From Bacillota bacterium (lineage in GTDB: Bacteria; Bacillota; Clostridia; Christensenellales; CAG-138): 38,646 nt of DNA. Shown piece by piece: positions 9,025 to 17,585 of this stretch. The position numbers were made by a program, and so were the translations under genes. Position 1 is the stretch's first letter, and every line of letters begins with the position of its first letter. Location of the stretch: the NCBI GenBank assembly GCA_016282255.1, contig JAEEKE010000135.1:1-38646 (forward strand), in the 5' to 3' direction. The notes under the pieces were generated by a model. That model made no database searches. It was not told the DNA's origin and was given only the letters and a program-made list of their open reading frames with translations.

Positions 9025-9519
9025 ATGTCATCAACAGGAAAAACGGCCGGCCGCGGTCCTAAAGGCGGCGGAGCGAAATGCATCCTCTGCATGCTGCTGA
9101 TCGCCGTATTCTTTACAGCCGGCTGCGCGGCGCCGAAGGAGCCCGCAGCGCCCGTATCCGGAAAATACTGCGTGCTCGGCGCGGACGGGGAGAGGACCTT
9201 CCCGGAGTGGACTGCGCTCAGCTTCGATTTTGAAAACGGCAGCTTCAAATTCGGCAAGCCTTTTACCGATTCCTCCTGGCTTAGGGTCGGCGAGCTGACG
9301 GTCGAGGGGAACCGCATCACAGCCGTTTCGAACAGGCAGAAAGCCGTCATGGAGGGCGATCAGATGAAGGTCGAGGGCTACTATACCTGGATCTTCGAGC
9401 TTGAGGCCGACGGCAGGCTGCGCTTCATCGAGGAGGGCTCCGATACCTTCGACGTCTACGGCACTCAGCTTAATAAGGACAGCATACTCGTCCGTATCGG
9501 CGATCCGGACGGCGACTGA
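9025..9519 (+). CDS. Small lipoprotein of unknown function
   Basis: This 164-residue protein has a charged N-terminus, a hydrophobic segment (about residues 18-32) and the lipobox FTAGC, so lipidation at Cys 34 and membrane anchoring are expected. The mature part has a pattern of short beta strands (SGKYCVLGADGERTF, SFDFENGSFKFG, LTVEGNRITAV, TWIFELEADGRLRFI). That resembles small lipocalin-like or META-like beta proteins common as lipoproteins in Clostridia, but I recognise no specific family. AAGGAGG lies about eight bases before the ATG. It is monocistronic, with its own promoter and terminator. Confidence 0.8.
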   Translation: MSSTGKTAGRGPKGGGAKCILCMLLIAVFFTAGCAAPKEPAAPVSGKYCVLGADGERTFPEWTALSFDFENGSFKFGKPFTDSSWLRVGELTVEGNRITAVSNRQKAVMEGDQMKVEGYYTWIFELEADGRLRFIEEGSDTFDVYGTQLNKDSILVRIGDPDGD

Positions 9520-9539
9520 TCGAACAGCATATTTTAAAG

Positions 9540-9565
9540 GCGGGGAGAGCCCCGCTTTTTGTTTT
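9540..9565 (+). terminator. Rho-independent terminator after the lipoprotein gene
   Basis: Stem GCGGGG / CCCCGC with loop AGAG, followed by TTTTTGTTTT. Confidence 0.85.
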
Positions 9566-9578
9566 GTGCGCAGCGCTC

Positions 9579-9672
9579 TGCACCAATGGGGACGGTTCTC
9601 TTTGGTGCAATATGCAGCATGAAGTTGGTTTTAGCCCGCCCTGCACCAAAGAGAACCGTCCCCATTGGTGCA
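9579..9672. repeat. Perfect 31-bp inverted repeat, RAYT/REP-like non-autonomous element
   Basis: The arm at 9579-9609 is the exact reverse complement of the arm at 9642-9672, with a 32-base loop between. Each arm also ends in its own 8-bp inverted ends (TGCACCAA ... TTGGTGCA) around a GGGGACGGTTCTCT core. From memory, related GAACCGTCCCC-type motifs recur as dispersed repeats in Firmicutes and are often associated with Y1 (REP-associated) transposases. No transposase is encoded here. Confidence 0.8.
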
Positions 9673-9742
9673 CCCGTCCGGCCCGTTTTCCCTGCAAAAA
9701 GAAAGATATACCGAGTTTTCCTTGCTTTTGGCAATTATTTCG

Positions 9743-9771
9743 TTGACTTTTACTGTGTCGAGGTCTATAAT
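9743..9771 (+). promoter_or_regulatory. Promoter of rny
   Basis: TTGACT at 9743-9748 and TATAAT at 9766-9771 with a 17-base spacer, leaving a leader of about 95 bases before the start. Confidence 0.75.
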
Positions 9772-9870
9772 AAACTGAATGCCTGTATGCTGCCGAAGCT
9801 GTAGCCGGGTTTGCTGTGCCGGTGAGGGCGGAGGAGCGGTGCATTAAATATATAACAGGAGGTGAATTCT

Positions 9871-11427
9871 GTGTCCTTGGATACTCTACATATTATCCTG
9901 CCGGTCGCCGGACTTGCTCTCGGCGCCGTCGGCGGGGCCCTCGGAACCTATTTGGTAGACAGGAAAAATGCAGAATCAAAGGTCGCCAAGGCGGACGAAA
10001 TGGTCAAGAAGATGATCGACGACGCCCAGACGCGAGCCGAAACCCTCAAGAAGGAAACGATCCTCGAAGCGAAGGAAGAAGTCTATCGCCTGAAGAACGA
10101 AAACGAGAGGGAAAACAAGGAACGAAGAAACGAGCTCCAGCGCGCGGAGCGCAGGCTCCAGCAGCGCGAGGAGAGCTTCGACAAGAAGCAGGACGGTCTT
10201 GAACAGCGCGAACAGCAGCTTAACAAGCGCATCAAGAACATCGACGCCAAGGAAGCCTCGATCGACAAGCTCTATGAAGAACAGAAGCAGGAGCTCGAGC
10301 GCGTCGCGGGGATGAGTCAGGAGGAAGCAAAGGGCGTTCTGCTCGCAAACGTCGAGAAGGACGCGAGGCACGACGCCGCGCTGATCATCCGCGATATCGA
10401 GGCCAAGACCAAGGCGGAGGCCGACCGCCGCGCGACGAACATCATCTCGATGGCGATCCAGCGCTGCGCCGCCGACCACGTCGCCGAGGTGGCTATCTCC
10501 GCAGTACCCCTGCCCAACGACGAAATGAAGGGCCGCATCATCGGCCGCGAGGGCAGGAACATCCGCACCTTCGAGACCGCGACCGGCGTTGAGCTGATCA
10601 TCGACGATACGCCCGATTCGGTCATCCTTTCCGGCTTCGATCCCGTCCGCAGGGAGGTCGCCCGCATCGCCCTCGAAAAGCTGATCATCGACGGCCGCAT
10701 CCATCCCGCCCGCATCGAGGAGATGGTCGAAAAGGCCCGCAAGGAGGTCGACAATCAGATCCGCGAGGCCGGCGAACAGGCGGTCTTCGAGGTGGGCGTG
10801 CACGGCCTGCATCACGAGCTGATCAAGCTTCTGGGCCGCCTGCGCTTCCGCACCAGCTACGGCCAGAACGTGCTCAAGCACTCCATCGAGGTCGCGCATC
10901 TCTGCGGCCTGATGGCCACCGAGCTCGGCGTCAACGTCCAGCTCGCCAAGCGCGCGGGCCTGCTCCACGATATCGGCAAGGCCGTCGACCACGAGGTCGA
11001 GGGCACCCACAACCAGATCGGCGCCGATCTCGCCAAGAAGTACCGCGAGAACAACCAGGTCGTCCACTGCATCCTCGCCCATCACGGCGACGTCGACCCA
11101 GGCACGGTCGAGGCCGTGCTCGTGCAGGCGGCGGACGCCATCTCGGCAGCCCGTCCCGGCGCAAGGCGCGAGACGCTCGAGAACTACATCAAGCGCCTTG
11201 AAAAGCTCGAGGAGATCGCCAATTCCTTCGAGGGCGTCGACAAGAGCTTCGCGATCCAGGCCGGCCGCGAGGTCCGCATCATGGTCAAGAGCGACACGGT
11301 CTCCGATACCGACATCATCGTCATCGCGAAGGACATCGTCAAGCGCATCGAGACCGAACTCGAGTATCCCGGCCAGATCAAGGTCAACGTCATCCGCGAG
11401 ACCAGAGCGACCGAGTACGCGAAGTAA
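9871..11427 (+). CDS. rny: Ribonuclease Y
   Basis: This 518-residue, membrane-anchored endoribonuclease starts mRNA decay in Firmicutes. I chose GTG 9871 because the AGGAGGTGA ribosome site (9857-9865) sits correctly for it; the in-frame GTG at 9862 lies inside that site. Domain order is standard. There is one transmembrane helix (about residues 5-27) and a long charged coiled coil (about 30-190). A KH domain follows, with [15 protein letters not shown] near residue 220. The HD domain has [10 protein letters not shown] near 336 and the metal-binding [12 protein letters not shown] near 365. The C-terminus ends [16 protein letters not shown], as is typical. Length matches the family (about 515-520). 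Confidence 0.97.
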   Translation: MSLDTLHIILPVAGLALGAVGGALGTYLVDRKNAESKVAKADEMVKKMIDDAQTRAETLKKETILEAKEEVYRLKNENERENKERRNELQRAERRLQQREESFDKKQDGLEQREQQLNKRIKNIDAKEASIDKLYEEQKQELERVAGMSQEEAKGVLLANVEKDARHDAALIIRDIEAKTKAEADRRATNIISMAIQRCAADHVAEVAISAVPLPNDEMKGRIIGREGRNIRTFETATGVELIIDDTPDSVILSGFDPVRREVARIALEKLIIDGRIHPARIEEMVEKARKEVDNQIREAGEQAVFEVGVHGLHHELIKLLGRLRFRTSYGQNVLKHSIEVAHLCGLMATELGVNVQLAKRAGLLHDIGKAVDHEVEGTHNQIGADLAKKYRENNQVVHCILAHHGDVDPGTVEAVLVQAADAISAARPGARRETLENYIKRLEKLEEIANSFEGVDKSFAIQAGREVRIMVKSDTVSDTDIIVIAKDIVKRIETELEYPGQIKVNVIRETRATEYAK

Positions 11428-11435
11428 CAACAATA

Positions 11436-11467
11436 AGCGGCGCGCTTCGATAACGAAGCGCGCCGCT
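11436..11467. repeat. Perfect 14-bp hairpin after rny
   Basis: AGCGGCGCGCTTCG (11436-11449) pairs perfectly with 11454-11467 across loop ATAA. No T-run follows. It may act in RNA 3'-end processing or be the first member of the adjacent hairpin array. Confidence 0.7.
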
Positions 11468-11672
11468 GCTAAATTCGCCTGCGGCGAGCTAAATTTGCTG
11501 ACGCAAGCTAAATTTGCCTGCGGCAAGCTAAATTCGCTGCGGCGAGCTGAAGGGCGAATTTAATTTAGCTGAAAATCTATGATTTTCAATTTAGCTGACG
11601 CAAAGCGTCAATTTAGCTGGCGCATTGCGCCAATTTAGCTGATAAAAGCTGACGCGAAGCGGCAATTTAGCT
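11467..11672. repeat. Array of AATTTAGCT cores separated by different mini-hairpins
   Basis: The left half carries AGCTAAATT cores at 11467, 11487, 11506 and 11526 and a degenerate one at 11545. The right half carries the same core inverted (AATTTAGCT) at 11562, 11588, 11610, 11632 and 11664. The spacers are short palindromes of differing sequence: CGCC-TGC-GGCG, TGCC-TGC-GGCA, GAAAAT-CTATG-ATTTTC, GACGC-AAA-GCGTC and GGCGC-ATT-GCGCC. The core is conserved, while in the spacers only the ability to pair is conserved. Orientation flips near 11555. A second array of the same type lies at 19554-19632. Confidence 0.85.
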
Positions 11673-11705
11673 TCTTTAGTCGGAAACGAAAGGGCGGCAA
11701 AGCTA

Positions 11706-12074
11706 ATGGCGGACAGCATTATGCTTGACAAAGCAAAGGATTTTGCGGTTGAAATAGTTAAGACCTGTAAAGGCATTAAGGAAGCAAAACGAGAGTCCGT
11801 TTTGACAAATCAGTTGATCCGCTCGGGCACTTCTATAGGAGCTAATATTTTCGAATCCAAATACGCTCAGAGTACTGCCGATTTTATAGCAAAAATGCAG
11901 ATCGCATTAAAGGAATGCTATGAGTCCGAATACTGGCTGGAATTACTGAACAGGACTGATTGTTTGCCTGACGAACAGTATAGATCGCTTCGAAGCCAAT
12001 GCGGGTCCATACGTCGGATGTTGATCTCATCCGTAAACACTTCCAAAGCAAACATAAGCGAAAACCAGAAATAA
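11706..12074 (+). CDS. Four helix bundle protein (23S rRNA IVS / S23 family)
   Basis: This 122-residue, all-helical small protein belongs to the family annotated as four helix bundle protein (PF05635/TIGR02436). The pattern is MLDKAKDFAVEIVKTCK, LTNQLIRSGTSIGANIFES, AKMQIALKECYESEYWLELL and LRSQCGSIRRMLIS. Relatives sit in intervening sequences of 23S rRNA genes, and the fold is shared with Avd of diversity-generating retroelements. The biochemical role is unknown; nucleic-acid binding is plausible. The gene starts 34 bases after the last core of the AATTTAGCT array, has a weak ribosome site, and is less GC-rich than its neighbours, suggesting acquired DNA. It converges on feoB and ends in a strong terminator. 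Confidence 0.88.
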   Translation: MADSIMLDKAKDFAVEIVKTCKGIKEAKRESVLTNQLIRSGTSIGANIFESKYAQSTADFIAKMQIALKECYESEYWLELLNRTDCLPDEQYRSLRSQCGSIRRMLISSVNTSKANISENQK

Positions 12075-12083
12075 TAAGCAAGT

Positions 12084-12109
12084 ATGCCCCCTGTAACGGG
12101 GGCATTTTT
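12084..12109 (+). terminator. Rho-independent terminator after the four helix bundle gene
   Basis: Stem ATGCCCCC / GGGGGCAT with loop TGTAAC, followed by TTTT. It overlaps the last codon of the convergent feoB. Confidence 0.85.
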
Positions 12110-13976
12110 ATGCAAAAAGTCTGTAAACGGCGTTTATTATCAGCAGCAGCACTATTCCCAGCGCGGTCGGCAGCGCCGCCGCCAGCAGCGCCCAGTTCGC
12201 TCCGGCCTCCCGGCGTATCGTCAACAGCGTTGTCGAGCAGGGCCAGTGGAACAGCGAGAAAAGGATCGCCGAGAGCGCGGTCATGGCCGTCCAGCCGTTC
12301 GCCCTGAGGATCGCAGCGGTCTCGGCATACGAGCCGAGCTCCGTCAGGCTCCCGGACGAGGTGTAGATCAGCAGCACGATCGGCAGCACGATCTCGTTCG
12401 CGGGGAAGCCGAGGATGAAGCCCGCGAGGATCGCGCCGTCCAGCCCGATAAGGCGCGCGAAGGGCTCGAGAAATGCCGGCAGTGCCGAGAGCAGCGACCC
12501 GTCCCCTACCGGGATATGCGCAAGGGCGTGGATCACGAGTCCCGCGGGGGCGGCGACGGCGGCCGCGCGGCCGAGCATGCGCAGCGTGCGGTCGAACACG
12601 CTGCGGATAAGCACCTCCCCGGCCTTCGGCAGGCGGTAGGGCGGCAGCTCCATCAGGAACGCCGAGCCCTTGCCCGGCAGCAGCGTCTTTGAAAGGACAA
12701 GCGTCATACCGAGCGACGCGAGCACGGCGAGGAACGTGAACCCCGCCGTCAGCAGGGCGGCGCCGGCGGCCCCGGAGGCGAGGAACAGCGTCGAGAGCGC
12801 GATGATCAGCGGGAAGCGGCCGTTGCAGGGCACGAGGCCGTTGGTCAAGATCGCCTTGAGCCGCTCGTTCCGGTTCGGGATAATCCGGCAGGAGGCCACG
12901 CCCGCCGCGTTGCACCCGAAGCCCATCGAGAGCGTGAGCGCCTGCATCCCGCAGCCGCCGCAGGCGCGGAAGCAGCGGTCCAGGCAGAACGCCGCGCGGG
13001 GCAGGTAGCCGAGGTCCTCCAGCAGCGTGAACAGCGGGAAGAAGATCGCCGTCGGCGGCAGCATGACCGCCACGACCCAAGCCGCAGTGCGGAACATGCC
13101 GAAGACGAGCGCCTCGGTCAGCCATTTCGCGACCCTCATGCGGGTAAGGAGCGCAAGCAGCAGCGTTTCAAGCCTTGTAAACGCCCGGGCGAGCAGCACG
13201 GAGGGCCAGTTCGCCCCACGCACGGTGATGAAGAACACGCCGAGCAGCAGCAGGAACATGATCGGGAACGCCGTGTACCGCCCGACGGCGACGCGGTCGA
13301 GCTTTTCCGTGACCGGGGCCGGCCGCTCCTCCCGCCCTATCACGCCCCCGAGCAGGCGCGAGCATTCCCGAAGCCTTGCTTCGGCCGTTTCCCGCGCGGC
13401 TTCCGGCGAGGCCCCGGGCGGGGAGAGCAGGGGCAGATATTCCTCCCTCGGCGGGAGAGGCCCGTTTTGCGCGGCCTCCTTCGCGGCGGCGATGAGCCTG
13501 TCGAGCCCCCTCCCGCTGCGCGCGGCGCAGGGCACGACGGGGATCCCGAGGCGCTTTGAGAGCAGTTCCGTATCGATCCGAAGCCCCTTGCGCTCCGCCT
13601 CGTCGATCAGGTTGACGGCGAGCACCGCGCTGCCGGTCAGGGCAAGGACCTCGATAACGAGCGCGAGGCTCCTTTCAAGGCAGGCGGCGTCGGCCGCGAC
13701 GATGACGGCTGAGGGCGCGCTTTCTGTAAGAAAATCCCTTGCGGCCGCCTCCTCGGGCGAGCGCGGATCGAGCGAATAGCAGCCCGGCAGATCCGCGAGC
13801 CTTGCCCCGCCGCCGCGCAGCCTCCCCTCGGCGAGCTCCACCGTCTTACCCGACCAGTTGCCGGTGTGCTGGCGGAGCCCGGTCAGCGCGTTGAAGATCG
13901 TGCTCTTGCCCACGTTCGGGTTCCCCGCGAGCGCGATGACGCGCTCCTCCTCGGTCCTGCGGTGCTTTATCGTCAT
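12108..13976 (-). CDS. feoB: Ferrous iron transport protein B
   Basis: This 622-residue Fe2+ permease has a cytoplasmic G domain and a membrane domain. The G domain shows G1 GNPNVGKST, the switch region TGNWSGKTVE, G3 DLPG and G4 NLID. The membrane part carries the two Gate-type motifs: GFGCNAAGVASCRIIPNRNERL with LVPCNGRFPLII, and later ILGFPANEIVLPIVLL. The Cys-containing Gate motif is the variant typical of clostridial FeoB proteins, which are shorter than E. coli FeoB. The ATG overlaps the feoA stop by four bases, so the two are translationally coupled. Iron-dependent repression is likely in general, but I saw no clear Fur or DtxR box. Confidence 0.95.
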   Translation of the reverse strand: MTIKHRRTEEERVIALAGNPNVGKSTIFNALTGLRQHTGNWSGKTVELAEGRLRGGGARLADLPGCYSLDPRSPEEAAARDFLTESAPSAVIVAADAACLERSLALVIEVLALTGSAVLAVNLIDEAERKGLRIDTELLSKRLGIPVVPCAARSGRGLDRLIAAAKEAAQNGPLPPREEYLPLLSPPGASPEAARETAEARLRECSRLLGGVIGREERPAPVTEKLDRVAVGRYTAFPIMFLLLLGVFFITVRGANWPSVLLARAFTRLETLLLALLTRMRVAKWLTEALVFGMFRTAAWVVAVMLPPTAIFFPLFTLLEDLGYLPRAAFCLDRCFRACGGCGMQALTLSMGFGCNAAGVASCRIIPNRNERLKAILTNGLVPCNGRFPLIIALSTLFLASGAAGAALLTAGFTFLAVLASLGMTLVLSKTLLPGKGSAFLMELPPYRLPKAGEVLIRSVFDRTLRMLGRAAAVAAPAGLVIHALAHIPVGDGSLLSALPAFLEPFARLIGLDGAILAGFILGFPANEIVLPIVLLIYTSSGSLTELGSYAETAAILRANGWTAMTALSAILFSLFHWPCSTTLLTIRREAGANWALLAAALPTALGIVLLLIINAVYRLFA

Positions 13977-14254
13977 AGGTCGGCCTCCGTTTCCGGGTCG
14001 AACGGCCCGACTATCACGAACCGCGCGTCCTGCCTGCGGATCGCCGTCACGGTGCCGCGCACGAGGTAGGCCGAGGGGTCCCCGAGCGGGCTCTCAAGCA
14101 CCTTTTTGACCCTTTCCCCGGGGAAATACCCGAGCTGCGCGAGCCTGCCGAAGGGGCTTTCGGGGCCGCCCCCGTCGATGACGGCGGCGATAACGGCCTC
14201 CTCGCCCGGGCGCAGCGCCCACAGCGGCCTGAAACTCTCCTCATGCTTCTCCAC
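13973..14254 (-). CDS. feoA: Ferrous iron transport protein A
   Basis: This 93-residue SH3-like small cytoplasmic protein assists FeoB. It shows the FeoA pattern: PLWALRPGEEAVIAAVIDGG, then RLAQLGYFPGERVKKVLESPLGDPSAYLVRG and AIRRQDARFVIV. The start is GTG at 14254 with GGAGGA (14263-14268 on the opposite strand) eight bases upstream; no upstream ATG fits. It is first gene of a two-gene operon with feoB. Confidence 0.92.
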   Translation of the reverse strand: MEKHEESFRPLWALRPGEEAVIAAVIDGGGPESPFGRLAQLGYFPGERVKKVLESPLGDPSAYLVRGTVTAIRRQDARFVIVGPFDPETEADL

Positions 14255-14338
14255 CGGTCCCGTCCTCCGAAAAACGCTTTTTCTGCCATGTTATGCATCG
14301 GGGCGAGGAACGGTGAAGGCCTTTTAAAGCGGCCCGTC

Positions 14339-14368
14339 TTGAAAACGGCGCAGAAAGCGTGGTATAAT
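14339..14368 (+). promoter_or_regulatory. Promoter of the transglutaminase-like lipoprotein
   Basis: TTGAAA at 14339-14344 and an extended -10 TGG-TATAAT (TATAAT at 14363-14368), with an 18-base spacer. Confidence 0.7.
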
Positions 14369-14407
14369 AAATTTTACTGTCGCTTTTAAAGGAGAGATAT
14401 CAAATAA

Positions 14408-15766
14408 ATGAAAAGATTATTTGCGATGATCATCGCGCTGCTCATGCTCTTTACGATGCTTCAGGGCTGCGCTTCAAAAAACGACGTTCCCGATAACACC
14501 CAGCCGCCCGAGACCGCGGCTCCCGAGCCCACCGCGGAAGCGACGGAGGCCCCCTCGGCCGCGCCCGAGGTCACCGCGGACATGGCGTATGAGGGCGTCA
14601 GCACCTACTGCCAGCTCGAGTACGGCTGGAGGCCGGGCCAGGGCGAATACGGCGCCGAGCTGACCGTGGGCGAGGAGACGGATACGGAGCATCAGCTCGC
14701 GTTCCGCAGCTATACCGGCGCGATCGTAAGGTTCTTTGTCGACAAGGCGAGCGGCCTTACGAGGATGAAGGAATACGTCCCCGCGCTCGACGTCGAGGAG
14801 GACGCGGGCAGCTTCGACCTGTTCGAATACCTGGGCAGGGAGATCCCGACCCCGGAGCCGACGGAGGAGCCGACGAGCTACGTGTTCAAGCCCGTGGTCT
14901 ATTCGGTCTTTATGGAGGAGGTCTTCGGCGAGACCATGTGCAAGACCTGGACCAACCTCGTCAACGCCGTCATGGCGGGCGAGGATACCTTTGCCTGCCC
15001 CGATCAGCATACCTACGACTGGGTCATGGGGCAGTTCCCGAAGCATTGCTTCCCGGTGCTCCCGGAGGTGATCGACTACGCGTACGACAGGAGCCATTCC
15101 GTGGTCGACGGCGTTGCGAGCTTTACCTGGCGCGTTCCGCCCGAGGAGGCCGCCGAGCGGATCCGGGAATTCGCGCAGCAGATCGAGGGGATCCTCAACG
15201 AAACGTTCGGGCCCGGCTATACGGACGTTGAAAAATGCCTGGCGCTGTATATCTACTTCTCCGATCATTACCGGTACGACTGGGATACCTTTTATCGGAT
15301 GTATGAGGAGCCGGTGAACTACACCTGTACCTACCGCGTTTTCCAGACCGGGATGGGCATCTGCGGCGAGCTCGCGCCGGCGTACTCCTACCTGCTGATG
15401 CAGGCGGGCGTGGAGGCGACCACGATGATGGGCGGGGACCACGAATGGAGCTACGTCCGCATCAACGACCGATACTATCATATCGACCCGACCTTCGTGC
15501 TCAGCGATCAGGATTCGCTCGCCTATTTCATGATGGACGACGCTCAGCGCGAGGAGAACGGCTACGCCCCGGAGCGCTACACGATCACCTCCAACTATTC
15601 AAAGGATCATCCGCATCCCGATTACGTCGCGGACGACCGCTCCTTCGAGCCCATTTGGTCCTATGCCTTCGATGAGCTCCGGACGGACGACAAGGTGATC
15701 CGCTGCTGGCGGTATACGGAGGGCTGGGAGAAGGAATACCTGGACTTCGACTATTCCGAGTTCTAA
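14408..15766 (+). CDS. Transglutaminase-like lipoprotein
   Basis: This 452-residue secreted lipoprotein has signal MKRLFAMIIALLMLFTM, lipobox LQGC (Cys 21) and a Pro/Thr/Glu/Ala linker to about residue 55. The C-terminal half is a transglutaminase-like domain with the full papain-type triad in order: Cys 319 in GMGICGE, His 345 in GGDHEWSYV, and Asp 360 in YYHIDPTF. Such domains act as extracellular proteases, peptidases or cross-linking enzymes; the substrate is not known. The middle region (about 60-240) has no recognised domain. GGAGAG lies before the ATG. It is monocistronic, with a bidirectional terminator behind it. Confidence 0.88.
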   Translation: MKRLFAMIIALLMLFTMLQGCASKNDVPDNTQPPETAAPEPTAEATEAPSAAPEVTADMAYEGVSTYCQLEYGWRPGQGEYGAELTVGEETDTEHQLAFRSYTGAIVRFFVDKASGLTRMKEYVPALDVEEDAGSFDLFEYLGREIPTPEPTEEPTSYVFKPVVYSVFMEEVFGETMCKTWTNLVNAVMAGEDTFACPDQHTYDWVMGQFPKHCFPVLPEVIDYAYDRSHSVVDGVASFTWRVPPEEAAERIREFAQQIEGILNETFGPGYTDVEKCLALYIYFSDHYRYDWDTFYRMYEEPVNYTCTYRVFQTGMGICGELAPAYSYLLMQAGVEATTMMGGDHEWSYVRINDRYYHIDPTFVLSDQDSLAYFMMDDAQREENGYAPERYTITSNYSKDHPHPDYVADDRSFEPIWSYAFDELRTDDKVIRCWRYTEGWEKEYLDFDYSEF

Positions 15767-15803
15767 AAAAGACGGCCACGTGAAAACGGCGGGCACCAAA
15801 AAC

Positions 15804-15853
15804 AATAAAAAGAGACCTGAGAAAGGCATTCGATCCCTTCTCAGGTCATTTTT
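15804..15853. terminator. Bidirectional terminator between convergent genes
   Basis: GACCTGAGAAAGG (15814-15826) pairs with 15835-15847. It is flanked by an A-run on the left and a T-run on the right, so it can stop transcription from both sides. Confidence 0.85.
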
Positions 15854-15870
15854 ATACGATAGCTTTCGGC

Positions 15871-17286
15871 TTATTTGATAAGCTGCTGGGGCTCGTCCTC
15901 GTCGCCCTTCTGCTTCTTGGAGAGGATGAGGTTGGTGATGATGCCCAGGATCAGCGCGCAGGCGATCGAGGTGACGGTGATGGTCTGGCCGTTGCCGAGG
16001 CTGAAGTTCAGCACGAGGCCGCCGACGCCCGCGATCAGGATGACCGACGCGACGAAGAGGTTGCGGTTCTCGTTGAGGTCCACGGGCTGCAGCATCTTGA
16101 GACCGGAGACCGCGATGAAGCCGTAGAGGGTCATGCAGACGCCGCCCATGACGCAGGCGGGGATCGAATCGAGGAACGCCACGAACGGCGCGATGAACGC
16201 GAAGATCAGGGCGAGCAGCGCGGCGCCGGTGATGGAGATGACGGAGGCGTTGCGGGTGATCGCTACGCAGCCGATGGACTCACCGTAGGTGGTGTTGGGG
16301 CAGCCGCCGAAGATCGCGCCCACGAAGGAGCCGATACCGTCGCCGAGGAGCGTGCGGGAGAGGCCGGGATCGGTGAGCAGATCCTTCTCTATGATGGTGG
16401 AGAGGTTTTTATGGTCCGCGATATGCTCGGCGAACACTACGAAAGCGACGGGCACGTAGCCGACCGCGATGGTGCCGATATAGCCGGCGTTGATCTCCTT
16501 AAGCCCCTTGATCGCCTTGAGGAAGGAGAACTCGGGCACGGAGAGGAAGGTACGGAGCGAAACGCCCTCGCTGAAGAGGTTCTTGAAGGGCGTGAAGTCG
16601 ATGATCTTGAGGGCGTCGATATTCGAAGCGTTGCCGATCAGGGTGAACACGAGCGCCACGACGTAGCCCGCGAGGATGCCGATGATGAACGGGATCAGGC
16701 GGATGCGCTTGCCGCCGTAGGTGGAGCAGATGATGACCACGAACAGCGTCACGAGCGCGCAGATCAGCGCGATGAACGGGGAAGCGACGGGCTGGAGCAC
16801 ACCGTCGACGATGGGGCCGACGTCGCCCTTCATCATATCGCCGACCGCGTTGCCTGCGAGGGACAGACCGATGATCGCAACGGTGGGCCCGATGACGACC
16901 GCCGGCATGAGCTTGCCGATCCAGTTGACGCCCACGCACTTGACGATGATCGCGATCACGACGTAGACGAGCGCCGCGAAGGCCGCGCCGATGATGAGGC
17001 CGGCATAGCCGATCTCCATGGACGCCGCGCCGCCGAAGGCCGCGAACATGGAGCCGAGGAACGCGAAGGAGGAGCCGAGGAACACGGGGCTCCGGAACAT
17101 GGTGAAGAGCTGGTAGACGATGGTGCCGACGCCCGCGCCGAACAGGGCGGCCGATGCGGTCATGCCGTTGCCGACGATCGCGGGAACGGCGATGGTCGCG
17201 GCCATGATGGCGAGAAGCTGCTGGAAAGCGAAGACCAGGCACTGCCCGAACCGAGGCTTATCCTTGACGTTGTAGATGAGTTTCAT
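15871..17286 (-). CDS. uraA: Uracil-xanthine permease family transporter (UraA type)
   Basis: This 471-residue NCS2 nucleobase:cation symporter has about 14 membrane segments. The diagnostic block FGGCPNTTYGESIGCVAITR corresponds to the substrate-binding loop of UraA-type uracil permeases. It is followed by IPACVMGGVCMTLYGFIAVSGL. N-terminal FGQCLVFAFQQLLAIMAATIAVP is also typical. I place the start at ATG 17286 (MKLIYNVKDKP) because AGGAAGGGG lies just upstream on this strand; a longer in-frame start at 17322 lacks support. It is single, with its own promoter; no PyrR attenuator or purine riboswitch was recognised in the ~80-base leader. Uracil is the likely substrate, but xanthine cannot be excluded. 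Confidence 0.9.
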   Translation of the reverse strand: MKLIYNVKDKPRFGQCLVFAFQQLLAIMAATIAVPAIVGNGMTASAALFGAGVGTIVYQLFTMFRSPVFLGSSFAFLGSMFAAFGGAASMEIGYAGLIIGAAFAALVYVVIAIIVKCVGVNWIGKLMPAVVIGPTVAIIGLSLAGNAVGDMMKGDVGPIVDGVLQPVASPFIALICALVTLFVVIICSTYGGKRIRLIPFIIGILAGYVVALVFTLIGNASNIDALKIIDFTPFKNLFSEGVSLRTFLSVPEFSFLKAIKGLKEINAGYIGTIAVGYVPVAFVVFAEHIADHKNLSTIIEKDLLTDPGLSRTLLGDGIGSFVGAIFGGCPNTTYGESIGCVAITRNASVISITGAALLALIFAFIAPFVAFLDSIPACVMGGVCMTLYGFIAVSGLKMLQPVDLNENRNLFVASVILIAGVGGLVLNFSLGNGQTITVTSIACALILGIITNLILSKKQKGDEDEPQQLIK

Positions 17287-17364
17287 ACTGTAACCCCTTC
17301 CTGAGTTTTGGAGCCGCCGCATTTCCCTGCGAAAACGAGCCTTTGCACCGATCTCCGGCTAAAA

Positions 17365-17393
17365 ATAATATCGCAATCGGGGGCGGATGTCAA
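17365..17393 (-). promoter_or_regulatory. Promoter of the uracil permease gene
   Basis: On the minus strand, TTGACA (17393-17388) and TATTAT (17370-17365) are separated by 17 bases. Confidence 0.75.
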
Positions 17394-17585
17394 CAAAACA
17401 CGACAATATATTGAGCGCCGGCGCGGCCGAAGCACGGCCGGAGGGCCGCTCCCGCCGCCGCCCGTTCGGGGCCGGGAAAAGAATCCCCAAGGGCCTTGAA
17501 AAAAAGCTTGTCAAGCCCCCGGGGGCTGTGCAATTATTCGGACTGCGGCATTTTGCTGCCGCCCGTTTTGCGGGAAAACCGCCCC

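Noticed and set aside
11467-11672. CRISPR array
   Set aside because: The repeated unit is only 7-9 bases, the spacers are self-complementary and 10-17 bases long, orientation flips midway, and no cas genes are nearby.
16411-17304. 297-codon plus-strand frame
   Set aside because: Antisense shadow of the uracil permease; the translation is biased to Asp/His/Arg.
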